A stretch of 64,000 nt of DNA from Aspidapion aeneum (lineage: Eukaryota > Arthropoda > Insecta > Coleoptera > Brentidae), in assembly GCA_963576565.1 (NCBI GenBank), contig OY755048.1, positions 9,773,984 through 9,837,983 on the forward strand, given 5' to 3'. The notes under the pieces are model-generated. The model searched no databases. It was not told the DNA's origin and saw only the letters and a program-made list of their open reading frames with translations. A program made the translations under genes and the position numbers. Shown here one piece after another: positions 21,838 to 33,140 of this stretch; position 1 is the first letter of the stretch; the number at the start of each line of letters is the position of its first letter.

Positions 21838-22306
21838 TGTTAGCCCGCGGTAAGAAAAACGATAAATGCAATGGACTGTATAATTTAATTAATGAAAGCG
21901 CGAGCAAACATAAATATATTGATATGAAATTACGAAATAATCAAACGTCCATAGGTAAAATATTGGTGTCACACAACAGTAATCAGAATCAAAGGCTCTC
22001 ACCAGTTTGCAGCCAAATTCTCCGCTTCTAAGGGGTCCCTGATTGGATCTAATGATGTCACCACGTAGCTGAAGGGCTGAAGTTTCTAGTTCTATGCTTC
22101 AGTACACAAAATTCGAGCACTTTCAGGTGTAGATATTTGAAATAGTTGGAGAACGAAATTAACACGCCATTTTCCCGAGGCGGTCGACAAAGGATCTCAC
22201 TGGTTGTTGGTGCGCATGTCCAAATACGCGAAATGCTCTCTGCCCTTCATACAATTGTGGGGTTTTAAAAATATATAAACAACGCGAAATTTAGCGGGAG
22301 CTAACA
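21838..22306 (-). repeat. 3' LTR of BEL element 2
   Basis: 469 bp, partner of 30004-30472. Differences include AACAGTAAT versus AACGGTAAT, GGGGTCCCT versus GGGGCCCCT, and AACAACGCG versus AACAACCGCG. Read on the minus strand, a TATATA run lies near the LTR start. Confidence 0.9.
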
Positions 22307-22540
22307 TAACTGCCCTCCAAAACACACAATTTTAGAATCTCAACCGGACAGATATAGATATAAGAAAAATGATCGACCGATAAATATAAATGAATGAAAA
22401 CAGATAAGTGTCGTAAGTTTATTTAGAGATAACGAAATCCCGAAAAAGGCAAAACAAACAAACAAAAAATTCAAAAAAAATAACGAAAAATAAAGAAAAA
22501 CCTTATTACCCGGTAATAGGTAGAAAAATTGAAATTACTT

Positions 22541-24035
22541 TTAATTTGGCAAGAGGCACAGTTTTACAACTGGCCGCTTATAAACACCGGTAACCGTCGC
22601 AACACGCACCTGACCGTCCTCGTCGGGATGCAGTTCGATGACCCGACCGACCGGCCATTTCAAAGGTGATTGAATGTGATCACTTGTTATGATAACCAAA
22701 TCATTTAATTTGATATTTGGGGACGAATCAGCCCACTTGTGTCGCTGTTGTAGCGTATGTAAATACTCTATAGAATACCGTTTCCAAAAATCATTATGTA
22801 ATTTTTGGATTAGTTGCCATCTCGAGAGCCGATTTAGGGGAACCTCGGACAAATCTGACTCCGGAATTTCTGAGTTAAGGGGTTCAAGTGTCAAATAATG
22901 CCCAGGGGTAAGAGGTTGAAGATCGTGTGGGTCTGAAGAGGCAGGAGATAACGGGCGACTATTAAGTACGGCTTCTATGCGACAGGTAAGGGTGGACATC
23001 TCCATGATAGACAACTTCTGGTCGCCGACAACTCGAACAAAGTGAGTTTTAAAACTTTTGACGCCAGCTTCTGCCAGGCCATTGAAATGTGGACTCAGAG
23101 GAGGTCCCAGATGCCAACGAATAGAAAGTCTGGTGGCAGCACTTCTTGCGTAATCAAGTAATTGATTACGAAACCCTATAACATTACTGCCTTTATCTGA
23201 CCAGCATTGCGTCACGCTTCCGCGTCTGGAAATGAATCGATGGAATGCACCTACGAACCCTTCGGTGGACAGTTCCATGGTTAATTCCAAATGCACGCAA
23301 TGTGTGGCCGTACAGACAAACACACAGACATACGATTTGAAAGCTTTACAACCACGGTAACGATGAGGAATCACAAAGAAAGGTCCACAAAAGTCGATAG
23401 CTACACTCGAAAGCAGCAGCAGCAGATAATATCCAAAATTGCTGTAAAAGCAGATTATGTAATGTTTTAAACCCAGGATGAAGGTATTGTCGATGAGTGG
23501 ACTCGATAAGAAGAGTAGTTAAACGATGGTTACTCGAAAGTAAGACGGGGTGTTTTGCTGAATAAGACAAAAGGTCAGATTTTTGTAATCTGCCACCGAC
23601 TCTAATGATATTATTTTCATCAAGAAAAGGTGAAAGTTTTCGTAAAGGTTTCGGTATTGGTTTATCCTTAGATAACGCGGAAAAAAGTTCAGAAAAACAA
23701 GAACCTTGAACGCGTTTGATAAGAAGGTATAACGCACTTTGCATCTCACCGGTGGTAGGAAAAACAATATTCTCAAAAATAACATTTTGGTCCGGCGGCT
23801 TAGTGGGTTTTTGATAGGAATGGTTTTGAAAAAAGTTAACTATTCGAAGGACATAACAAATGATACGTTGAATTTTTGATATAGATGAATATTTGATAAG
23901 AAGCTGATCTAAGAAGTTGACATCAATTATCGCATTGCAACAGACCTTTGGCTTTTCCTCCAGATTAATATCTCCGAAATCAATCGGCATTTTTGATTTA
24001 TGAAAATCGGGCCATTCGTTTTCGGGAGACCACAA
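22541..24035 (-). pseudogene. pol: BEL element 2 integrase region, broken by deletion
   Basis: Two segments: 24035-23346 (linker and start of the integrase N-terminal zinc region, ending FWILSA) and 23374-22541 (rest of the catalytic core and C-terminal domain). They are in different frames. At the join, near 23400-23425, a run of CTG repeats sits where about thirty or more residues of the zinc-binding region should be, so a deletion removed the CX2C half. The core downstream keeps AIDFCG (first Asp, read in the second frame), SDKGSN (second Asp) and AEAGVKS (Glu). The C-terminus ends near VVKLCLLPN, matching element 1. Confidence 0.85.
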
Positions 24036-24043
24036 AAACGACG

Positions 24044-25945
24044 CACAGAGGTCATTTATGGCAAATTAGGCGGTAATAAATACGAATTTGAAATTATTGG
24101 GTTTCAACCGTTTTAAAATTATGTAGTAGCCTTAAAGATACTTGCTAATACTTTTTTGCTCAATTTTTTGTGTTTTTATTATACAGGGTGTTAAAAAATA
24201 GCAATTAGTATGTAGTAAATAGCCTATATTTTTTTAGCATTAAACTCTAATAACAAAAATTATTCGATTTTAAAGCAAATAATATTTTTTAAGTATAACT
24301 TTATTAATTTTATATACAGGGTGGTTTAATTGTAACTAAAAACTTATTTTTAAACAACTACTCATCAAAATTGTCTGAATCGCTACTGTTTTCTTTCTCA
24401 GAAATATAATTTGGCGATTGGGGCTCTGGGAGCAGCTCTAAAACCTCTTTTAAAAAGGGTTTCTTATTTGAGCGAGTACCAACACATTTAGATAAAGATG
24501 ATATGATATAACCTAGAAAATACGTCATTCATTGTCTCCTCCCTTGAAAATTTCCTGGAGTAACAATCCCGATATTTTCTGAAGTCTTTGTTGCGAGACT
24601 TCAGCGCTTCTTCCGAAAATATGCCTACAGGAAGTGGTGGATACTGCTTTTATAATTTCTGGCCCATAAATGAGTATTCGGTGCAAACTCGCTGGCATAT
24701 AATACCATGAGTATAGCTGAATGTAGAGTGTTGCAGTTTTTTTGCAGTACTCTGCAAATGCTTCTGTATTAATTTCATAGCCCGATGACATGGTGCTTAA
24801 AATTATAAAAAGACGTTTTATAAAATCTTCATCGAGTCCTAAAATAAGTTTAGTGTGTACAAACTGCCAGATAAAAATATACCTTGAAGCAGCCTTCTCA
24901 TAGTTTTGAAAAACCTACGAGCGGTATTTCCGTCGTTTGTTGTTCCATATCCCTGTTTAGGGATGTCAACTAATAAACTTAGGTCTCGCTTTAACAATTT
25001 CACACTAGATTTTTTAGAGCAGCAATTGCAATTTCTGCCTTTTCTAATTTTTTAAGAGCGGTATTAATTTTTCTTTGTTCGCCAAGTTCTTCAAAATGCT
25101 TTTCTGGTCTGCCCCTACTAAATTCAGAGACATTTTGTGGTTCAATAAAATTTATAGACTCATTAAGCCACGGCCTATGCCTCGCTTCAAAAATTTTTCT
25201 GGAATGATTGCAATTTTTCCACAATGTGGTAATACTATTAAAATTATGAATTTTTTATACTACCATATCATATTGTTCATGTCGATCTTCATCTAAATCG
25301 AGTTCATTTGTTACAAATTAAAAAACCGCCGAATTTTTGCCGGTAAGTGAGATTTGCCCACACCAGACGTCAAATAAGTTGTTTTTAAGTAATGACATTA
25401 TGCCTAAAAAAATGTTTTTTTTAAGTGCTTGGCACTTCTTGGCACCCAAAAGTGTAAACTACAAAAAAGTAACAAAGCAATTGAACTTTTAAGACTATTT
25501 GTGTGGCGAATATCTACGAATATTGGCATTGGCAGCCTTTGAAAAATGGTATATTTAAAAAAAACTGTTAAATAAATGAGCTAACATATATCTATTTTTT
25601 ATAGCTGGCCAATTCTATAAAATATATTTTTTTATTAAAATATTAAAGCTCTTACATTACTCCTCAATCAAACAATATAAAAATTTTAAAAACTTTAATC
25701 AGAAAACAACAATACACAATGCAAACAACTCAAGATCTTGTAACGAAAACAAACGCGATATTTTCATCATAAATGTCTTCCACGGTTTTTTGTTTTTCCA
25801 TGGCTAACTCGAATCTGAAAAATACTACGTTTGATAATATTGTACTATGGGGTGTTTTATTAAAAATTAAGGCATAATATAAATTATTTGAGAACATTGA
25901 TATTTTTATTTATTAATTCCTAAAAAAATTAAAATGAACTCTGTG
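24044..25945 (-). mobile_element. Nested Transib DNA transposon, internally deleted
   Basis: A 1902-bp insertion in the pol gene of element 2. The ends are inverted repeats CACAGAGGTCATTT (left) and CACAGAGTTCATTT (right, inverse), and the flanks are a perfect 5-bp duplication CGACG (24039-24043 and 25946-25950). Transib elements have RAG-like CAC... termini and a preference for a CGNCG 5-bp target, so both ends and target fit. The interior codes for transposase fragments, which confirms the family independently. Normal Transibs are about 3 kb, so a large middle section is missing. Confidence 0.9.
24358..25224 (-). pseudogene. Transib transposase relic (RAG1-like)
   Basis: An N-terminal piece at 25224-25000 contains RGRPEKHFEELGEQRK, resembling the N-terminal part of Transib proteins. 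From about 24970 a C-terminal piece begins with GYGTTNDGNTARRFF. After disabling mutations it resumes at 24791 with SSGYEINTEAF, LYIQLYSWYYMPASLHRILI and, after a frameshift near 24625, FSEEALKSRNKDFRKYR. It ends with a stop at 24358-24360. The SEE segment corresponds to the region holding the last catalytic glutamate shared by Transib and RAG1. The central part with the two catalytic aspartates is absent. Not functional. Confidence 0.88.
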
Positions 25946-28900
25946 CGACGGTGCGTTCCACCACATGTCATGTGACATGAGCTGTGAAGGGGTGGCCCCT
26001 CGTGACGCAATATCGGCTGCATTTAAAGCAGAAGGAATGTAGCGCCATGAGTTTGAAGGAATGATTTCTTGGATTCTACTGACTCGATTTCCAACAAAGG
26101 TTTGCCAGCGATTAGGAGGGGATGAAAGCCAGTGCAATACGACTTGCGAATCGCAGAAAGTAACGATATTTGTAAAAGTTATTTTTCCTTCATAGCTAGA
26201 TAAAACGAAGTCAATTAATTCGCTTAAAAGAAATGCGCCTAGAAGTTCTAGCCTAGCCAAAGTTTGTGACTTTATAGGCGCGACCCTAGATTTTGCAGAT
26301 ATGAGAGAAACAGATATATTATTTTCCTCTTCTACACGAAAATATACGACGCCTGCGTAGCCTCGAATTGAAGCGTCACAGAAGCCGATGATTTGACAGG
26401 TATTGGTTTTTGACAGTTTGATTTGTCGGGGTAATTGAAAAATGGAAAGAAGCGGGAATTCAGAACGAAGTTTGTTCCAAGAGTCGATGATAGAAGAATC
26501 TGGTTCTTCGTCCCAGCCTATTTTCGATATCCACAACTGTTGCAAAATAAATTTTGCTTGTAGCAACAAGGGACAAAGAAAACCTAAGGGATCGAAGATT
26601 GTTCCTATGATAGAGAAAATAGAACGTTTGGTTGGGGGTTTGTCCTTCATTCGGCATTGATAAGAAAAAATGTCGTTTTTTGGATTCCATTGAAGTCCTA
26701 AAACTTTGATAAAGTGGGGTTCCTCCTTGTCGAAAGAGAGAAGCATTTGACGATCGGACTCTGGCAATGTTGCCAATAACTCAGGACAATTGCTTGCCCA
26801 TTTTTTAAGTTCAAATCCTCCCGACTTCAACAAATCATTGAGTTCTGTTTGAAGGGAGAGAGCTTTAGAAAGCGAAGGGCTAGTTCCCAAGATATCGTCG
26901 ATATAGATTGACGTTTTTAGAATAGTACTAGCCATAGGAAAACGTTCCTTTTCTCTCTCTGCCAGCTCATTTAAGGTACGCATGGCCAGAAAAGGTTAGC
27001 ATGTCATGCCAAAAGTGACAGTAGAAAGTTCCCACACTGAAAGTGGGTCCTGTGGAGAAAACCTCCACAATATCCTTTGATAAGGACGGTGATAAGGATT
27101 GATAAGGACTTGACGGAACATCTGTTTGATATCAGCAATGTAGGCAATAGGATTAAGACGAAACGTAAGGAGTAAAGAAGCAATATCCTTTTGAAGTTTC
27201 GGTCCAGATAACAATGTGTCATTGAGACTAATATTTTTTGGGGTGACTGCCGAACAATCCCAGACTACCCTTAATTTTGTACTTAAGCTTTCCGGCTTTA
27301 GTACGCAATGATGTGCTAAAAAACACGATACGTCGACCTTTGGTTGACTAGATAAAACAAAACTTATATGATTAGAATCGATATAGTCTTGCATGAAACT
27401 TGAATAGGCAGTGTACAGATCAGGATTTTTGATTAATCTATTTTCTAGAAGTAAAAATCTACGATAAGCTTGCGGATAAGTATTTCCTAGGTCAGGGTTT
27501 ATTTTATCTTTAAACGGAAGATCTACCATGAATCTACCGCTCGGTTGCCGTAATACACTAGCAGTAAAAATTGATTCTGCTTGTTTTTCTTCCTTTGATA
27601 AGATTTGTTTTTTAGGCAAATGTTCGATTTCCCAAAACCTAGGGAGAATGACCTCTAAAGGAGGTGAGTGACTCGTTAAAAAACAACTGGTTCTTTCCGT
27701 AAGACTACCTACTTCGTCAACCTTTCCCATGACGACCCAGCCAAAGATAGTTTTAAGGGCTGAAGGCTGCCCTACCTGGCCAAGAACCCTGCCCTCCTTG
27801 AATATCTGTGCGAATAGCTCGCAACCAATAACCAGGTCCACAGGTCTAGATTTGAAATAAGATGGGTCGGCAAGTTTAAGGTTTTCCAAGTGTTTCCACT
27901 GATTATCGTTCAAAGAGAATGTAGGCATATTGGAACATAGTTGTGGAACAACAATTGCTTCGAAATTAAGTAAAGGAGTGACTTGTCCTTGTGGCTTAAT
28001 GTGACATTGAACGAGCCCTTTGGAAGTAAAAGAAGACATCTGATTTAATCCGAATATTTCAGTGGTGTAACTTCGCCTAGGAAGATTAAGACGCTGAATA
28101 CACTTTTCACTGATGAATCCTGTCTGTGATCCAGAATCAAGCAGTGCCCTTACAGGTTGAAAATTTCCGCAACCGTCCATAACATCTATTATGGCGGTGC
28201 ATAAAAGAAAGGTACCTGAAGGTCCTGAGGCATTTAATGACACATGAAGATTATTGACGGGTGGTGTGTGAATGACAGGACTAGTATCTTGGCTTCCAGA
28301 CTCTTGATTAGTTTCTAAGATATGAGTTAAAGTGTGGTGCCTTTTACTATTGCAAGTCCTGCATGAATATTTTGATTTGCACGTATCTACACCATGCAAG
28401 GGATGAAAACACGCTAGACATAATTTTTTCTGCTTGACGAAAGATAGGCGATCGATAGGTGAGAGATCAAGAAATGTATGACATTTCGAAAGCACGTGAC
28501 CTTGATTACACCGGAAACATTTTATTCCCGTACTTGAATTAGTTGAGGTGCCAGCCAGTCCTATAAATGGCGAATTGGATGATTTATAGGAAGGCTTTTG
28601 CCCAAACTGATTTCGCATAGAATTTGAATTTTGATAGGTAGGCCTTTGCCCAGACTGATTTTGCATAGAATTTGATTTTTGATAGATAGGCACCTTTTTG
28701 GGTGCTGTTGATTGAGGAAGTGATTCCAAAACTTTACATATTTTTTCTAGAAATTGAAAAAGTGACTGAAAAGTGGGAATTTCGATATTAGTATTGGCGT
28801 GACTCATTTCGAAATTTGAACGCGTCGGAATATCCAATTTTTCTAACAAAATGAAAAAAATAATAAAGTCCCAACTGTCAACGTCAAAGCTAAGTGATTT

Positions 28901-29478
28901 TAAAATTTCTAGGGATTCAGAAAAGGTGTCAATTAAATTACGCAATTCTTTAGCTGACTCGTTTTTTAAGGTGGAGTTCATAATTGAGTTTAAAGCATCA
29001 TTTGCGAGGTCTCGCTTGTTTTGATATATGTTGACTAATTTGTCGTAAGCAATTTTATAATTTTGATCAGATAAGCTAATCCCTGATATCAATTTTAAAG
29101 GCTCATCCTCGAGATATGAAAATAAATATTGAAGCTTGGCCATAATTTTTTATCACCTCGAAATATGGAGTTTTGGAGTTTCGTTTTGTCGAACATATGA
29201 TCCCGAAAAAGATGGGGCCTCAACCGGAAATATTTTAGAGTAAACCCCCTTACACGCATAAAAATATTTACGAGCTTCTGAAAGGATCGCATCCTGCGTT
29301 TTAAACTGCTCGTCGTCCGCGTCGTCTATCAACATAAGGTTTCATCCAAATCGGAATACCTCACTTGAAACTCGTTTCTCGCTTTTTCATCCTTTGCCGC
29401 GGTCTGTGAAAACACATAACACTCGGTGATCGCAGATAAAAAACCCTTGCGTTTTTGTACGGCTTTTTTGACAGACAT
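25946..29478 (-). pseudogene. gag-pol: BEL element 2 gag, protease, RT and RNase H, broken
   Basis: Gag begins at ATG 29478 (MSVKKAVQKRKG). It runs into a frameshift near 29335 and at least one more near 29150-29190, where a TGA TAA pair follows HISR. From 29143 a long frame continues: the Gag domain, cysteine knuckles (CFRCNQGHVLSKC and CRTCNSKRHH), a protease with LLDSGSQ and the first part of RT. A single in-frame TAA at 26996-26998 interrupts the RT between TFGM and PFLAMRTL. The frame then continues to 25913 with RT catalytic YIDD and a Pao RNase H (IGFCDAS). The 3' part is cut by the Transib at 25946. Unlike element 1, gag and pol are fused in one frame here. Confidence 0.88.
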
Positions 29479-29503
29479 GATTTTATCTTTGAAATGACGA
29501 AAT

Positions 29504-29775
29504 TGTCGGTAAATATACAATTAACGCTAAATTAATGCTTCTGAAATAGAAAAATGACGAATTGTCGAAAATATGCACTAATTTATCGCAATTGATGAAA
29601 ATTATTTTAAATATCGAAATGATATGGAACACATCTAATCACAGAAATGTCGGTAAATATACAATTAACGCTAAATTAATGCTTCTGAAATAGAAAAATG
29701 ACGAATTGTCGAAAATATGCACTAATTTATCGCAATTGATGAAAATTGCTTTAAATATCGAAATGATATGAAACA
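29504..29775. repeat. 144-bp tandem duplication in element 2 leader
   Basis: TGTCGGTAAATATACAATTA starts at 29504 and again at 29648. The two copies are nearly identical for about 128 bases and lie between the gag start and the 5' LTR. This may be a feature of the element's leader or a copy-specific duplication. Confidence 0.85.
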
Positions 29776-30003
29776 CCCTAACACATAAATGAGAAATGTT
29801 ATTGTTTGTTTTGTTTTGATTCCTTCGCTTTGTTTATACCACGCGGTACGCGAAAACAGGTACTGAGCCGACACCTTTCTCTAGTTTCAATACGATGCGA
29901 AAATTCAAGGCCGCCTTGTTTTTCGGCATGAAAGTAGTGGCCGACCTATTAATACCGTCGTATGGATTTAATTTAAAATAATTCGGCTCGCAAGGAACAC
30001 TTA

Positions 30004-30472
30004 TGTTAGCCCGCGGTAAGAAAAACGATAAATGCAATGGACTGTATAATTTAATTAATGAAAGCGCGAGCAAACATAAATTTATTATATGAAATTACGA
30101 AATAATCAAACGTCCATAGGTAAAATATTGGTGTCACACAACGGTAATCAGAATCAAAGGCTCTCACCAGTTTGCAGCCAAATTCTCCGCTTCTAAGGGG
30201 CCCCTGATTGGATCTAATGATGTCACCACGTAGCTGAAGGGCTGAAGTTTCTAGTTCTATGCTTCAGTACACAAAATTCGAGCACTTTCAGGTGTAGATA
30301 TTTGAAATAGTTGGAGAACGAAATTAATACGCCAGTTTCTCGAGGCGGTCGACAAAGGATCTCACTGGTTGTTGGTGCGCATGTCCAAATACGCGAAATG
30401 CTCTCTGCCCTTCATACAATTGTGTGGTTTTAAAAATATATAAACAACCGCGAAATTTAGCGGGAGCTAACA
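30004..30472 (-). repeat. 5' LTR of BEL element 2
   Basis: 469 bp starting TGTTAG and ending CTAACA, followed by the TTAAT duplication (30473-30477). In the element's direction the bases next to it (TAAG then TGTTCCTTGCGAGCC) should include the primer-binding site, but no TGG-type site is evident. Confidence 0.9.
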
Positions 30473-30477
30473 TTAAT

Positions 30478-33140
30478 GACTAACTATTGATGAAATAATA
30501 CATAGTCTAATTGATTGGTAAAATAAAATATAATGAAAAACCAAACACTATCTAGCACATTTAAATTTGCTTTTAACATTTCTGGTGAGTGATGAGTGAA
30601 TAAATAATGAAACAGTTGTTCGTGAAGAGAATCATTCTTAAATGTCTACTTTTTAACAGCTTGACGAAAATCTGACATGATTTAAAAGTACCTTCTCGCC
30701 ATGGTTGTAAGTTGTGTAGGGTATGTTTCAAACTAGTATATACGTAGCTTATCAGTGGTCGCACATATCATCCAAAAGCTGAAAACAATAAAAAAAATCA
30801 ACTTATTACCACATTAATCATAGGTACTAGATTATGGAAAGATAAAGATTTAATATTAAGGAATAAATTTATTCAAAGTACATTACGCTGCTGGGTAATC
30901 CCTCGTTTACCCATCAACTAAGCACAAATTTAGTGTTAATTTTGTATGTGTCTCCCTTTTACTTAATATCAAAAGAAAGGGATAGACATAAAATTAACAC
31001 TAAATTTGTGCTTAATTGATGGGCAAATAAGGCACCTATCAGGCATGGGAAACCTGTATTCAGAGTTCCGTAAAGTAAGCGATAAGAAGTTAAAAAGACA
31101 CTACCAATACAAATTTTATCAAATGCCAATCTAACCTCAAATGAGAAAATAAGAAAACTTACCTTAAAATGTCTCGGAAAACTATGCATTTTATACACGT
31201 CTGAACTTTAGACACTTCACCCAGAAAAGCAACTAGAAATTCTTATTCTTTTATATTTAAAATTGCAAAAGTTCTAAATTTAACAAAATTTAATTTTAAG
31301 GCGTCACAGCAGCAAAGATTACCTACATAAGCCAAAAAGATAGATTTAAAATGAACCCGAAATAAAATGCGATGGAAGAGGTTTTCTACCTGAAAAAAAG
31401 GGGGACGAAAAATCCAAACCACAGATAATTCTCAAAAAAAATAGAATAAGGAACAAACGCGCGACCGCAGCGCCTCGTTTGAGCTTAGTGAGAACTTTAA
31501 CCTAACGACCTGTCAAATTGCATTGAGTTTCCTAGGCATGAGTACTACTGCTAGTACGATTTAGTTGCTTGTGCGAGTTCCGAGGTTCATGCCTATCATA
31601 CAAATGCCATTAGATCATAGTAGTTGTAATTGCGTACCAGACGAATTTATTTCAGCGCCATCTGCCCCTCAATATGGTAAAGCTCGCCGGTGGCACCTAT
31701 ATATATTATTATTTACTCAATGTTACAAGTTAGGAGGCATTTACTTTTTTTTTTTAATATATTTCGTTTTTTTGTTACTTTAATTTAATTTTAGTCCTGA
31801 CGAAGCAGGAAACTTCTACGAAAGCATGACAGTTGTTAGAGAGTTAACTATTAAAGAAAACTAGACCAAACTCCTGTTATTTTTAAAACAAATTTCCATC
31901 CATGTCCATACCACAAAATTATTTTATATTTTTTAAATTTTATCAAATTTTGTTTTTGTGGCGAAATTCTTTCCGAAATTAATAATTTTTATCAGTTTTT
32001 TTTTAGCCTTTTAGTAGATTTTTTCATATAACAAATATTTTCTTATGCGTCATTTTTCCAAAAAATAATTAAATTTCGTTGCGATTTTTTCCAAATTTTC
32101 CAAAAGGTTTGCCTACGTGCCACTTTTGATAAATTTCCAGTAGTTTTGTTATATTGGAAAATGTTGAAAATTTTAAATTGTTCTAAAAGTTTTGCCACAT
32201 GCCTGCCAATATTCCAGTAGCTTTTTTATATTGCAAATTTTTTTCCTGTGCTACAATTTTTTCTAAAAATTCCCTAATTTTTACCATTTCTATAAAAAAA
32301 TTTCCGCGAAACAATTTTGCCGAAAAGTAAAAACTTAATTTTTTTCTTGCCTGCTTCGCGATTTATTTAAATTTTCCAGTAGGCATAGTTTTTTTTAAAT
32401 TACAGCATTTTCTTTTACTGCGCCATTTTGCAAAAACTTATTTATTTTTAAAAGATTTTTGCCAGCGGCGTCATTTTTTTTTAAATAGTACCTCTTTTCC
32501 AAAAAAATTTTTATATATTTTTAGTAGTTTTTTTTTTATATTGGAAAATTTACTTTCCTGTGATTTCCATTTCTTCCGAAAAGTACTTCATCTTCATAAA
32601 ATTTTCTCTTGAGGTTTGTTAGGTCATCTTTTGAATTAGTTTTTTTACATTCTCTAGATATTAAGCCTGGGGCTCGAGATTCCCCCTCCAAATAACTCCG
32701 CTAGTTGGGCCCCTGTTTGTAGTATCATATGACTTTCACCTTTTAAGTTCTCTTGGAATTTGAGCGTTGCATAAGAGGGTCAGTTTTTCTCTATTTTTTT
32801 CTCTAAACTGTTGATGTGATTTTGATGGAATATATATCTTCACGACGAAAACAAGATATTTCTAAGTAGGAGTTTTTAACTTACTTTTAAAAACTTCTTA
32901 GAAAGTTCAAAATGCGATTGTTTTTCCAAAGGTTTGGTGACGGGTGTGTGCTACTTGCCGCACAGTATAATTTCCTTTCGCTGCTGGCTCCCTAAGAGGA
33001 TGTATGTAATCAGGAAGTGATTTTTCTGGGACATTGTTCTATGATATGATATGATACTCACATAAAAATTTATGTAAATACGAGGGTTTTCTTTTAAGTT
33101 TTGCATATACAGCTGGAATAAAACAGTAGATAAATTTTAA
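30478..33140. other. Intergenic DNA, repeats but no gene
   Basis: Contains a foldback element (30906-31027), an unassigned dispersed repeat (31540-31880) and, from 31900 to 32560, T-rich sequence built of imperfect phrases such as 'aattttccagtagttttttta', suggesting a decayed minisatellite. 30573-30764 and 31565-31783 are open frames without protein features. Confidence 0.5.
30906..31027. repeat. Foldback (palindromic MITE-like) element, 122 bp
   Basis: The two arms of about 55 bases are near-perfect inverses (ACTAAGCACAAATTTAGTGT on the left; its inverse on the right with a few changes) around a loop of about 10 bases. A partial relative of one arm lies at about 55565. No target duplication is evident. 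Confidence 0.75.

Larger units (their letters stand above)
21838..30472 (-). mobile_element. Decayed BEL/Pao LTR retrotransposon (element 2) with nested Transib
   Basis: 8635 bp on the minus strand, of which 1902 bp are a nested Transib (24044-25945). It has 469-bp LTRs TGTTAG...CTAACA and a perfect 5-bp target duplication TTAAT (21833-21837 and 30473-30477). The LTRs differ at roughly ten positions including small indels (about 2%), so this insertion is older than element 1. The Gag-Pol frame is broken by frameshifts in gag, a stop in RT, the Transib and a deletion in integrase. Protein similarity to element 1 is family-level, not copy-level; it is a different BEL lineage. Confidence 0.93.
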
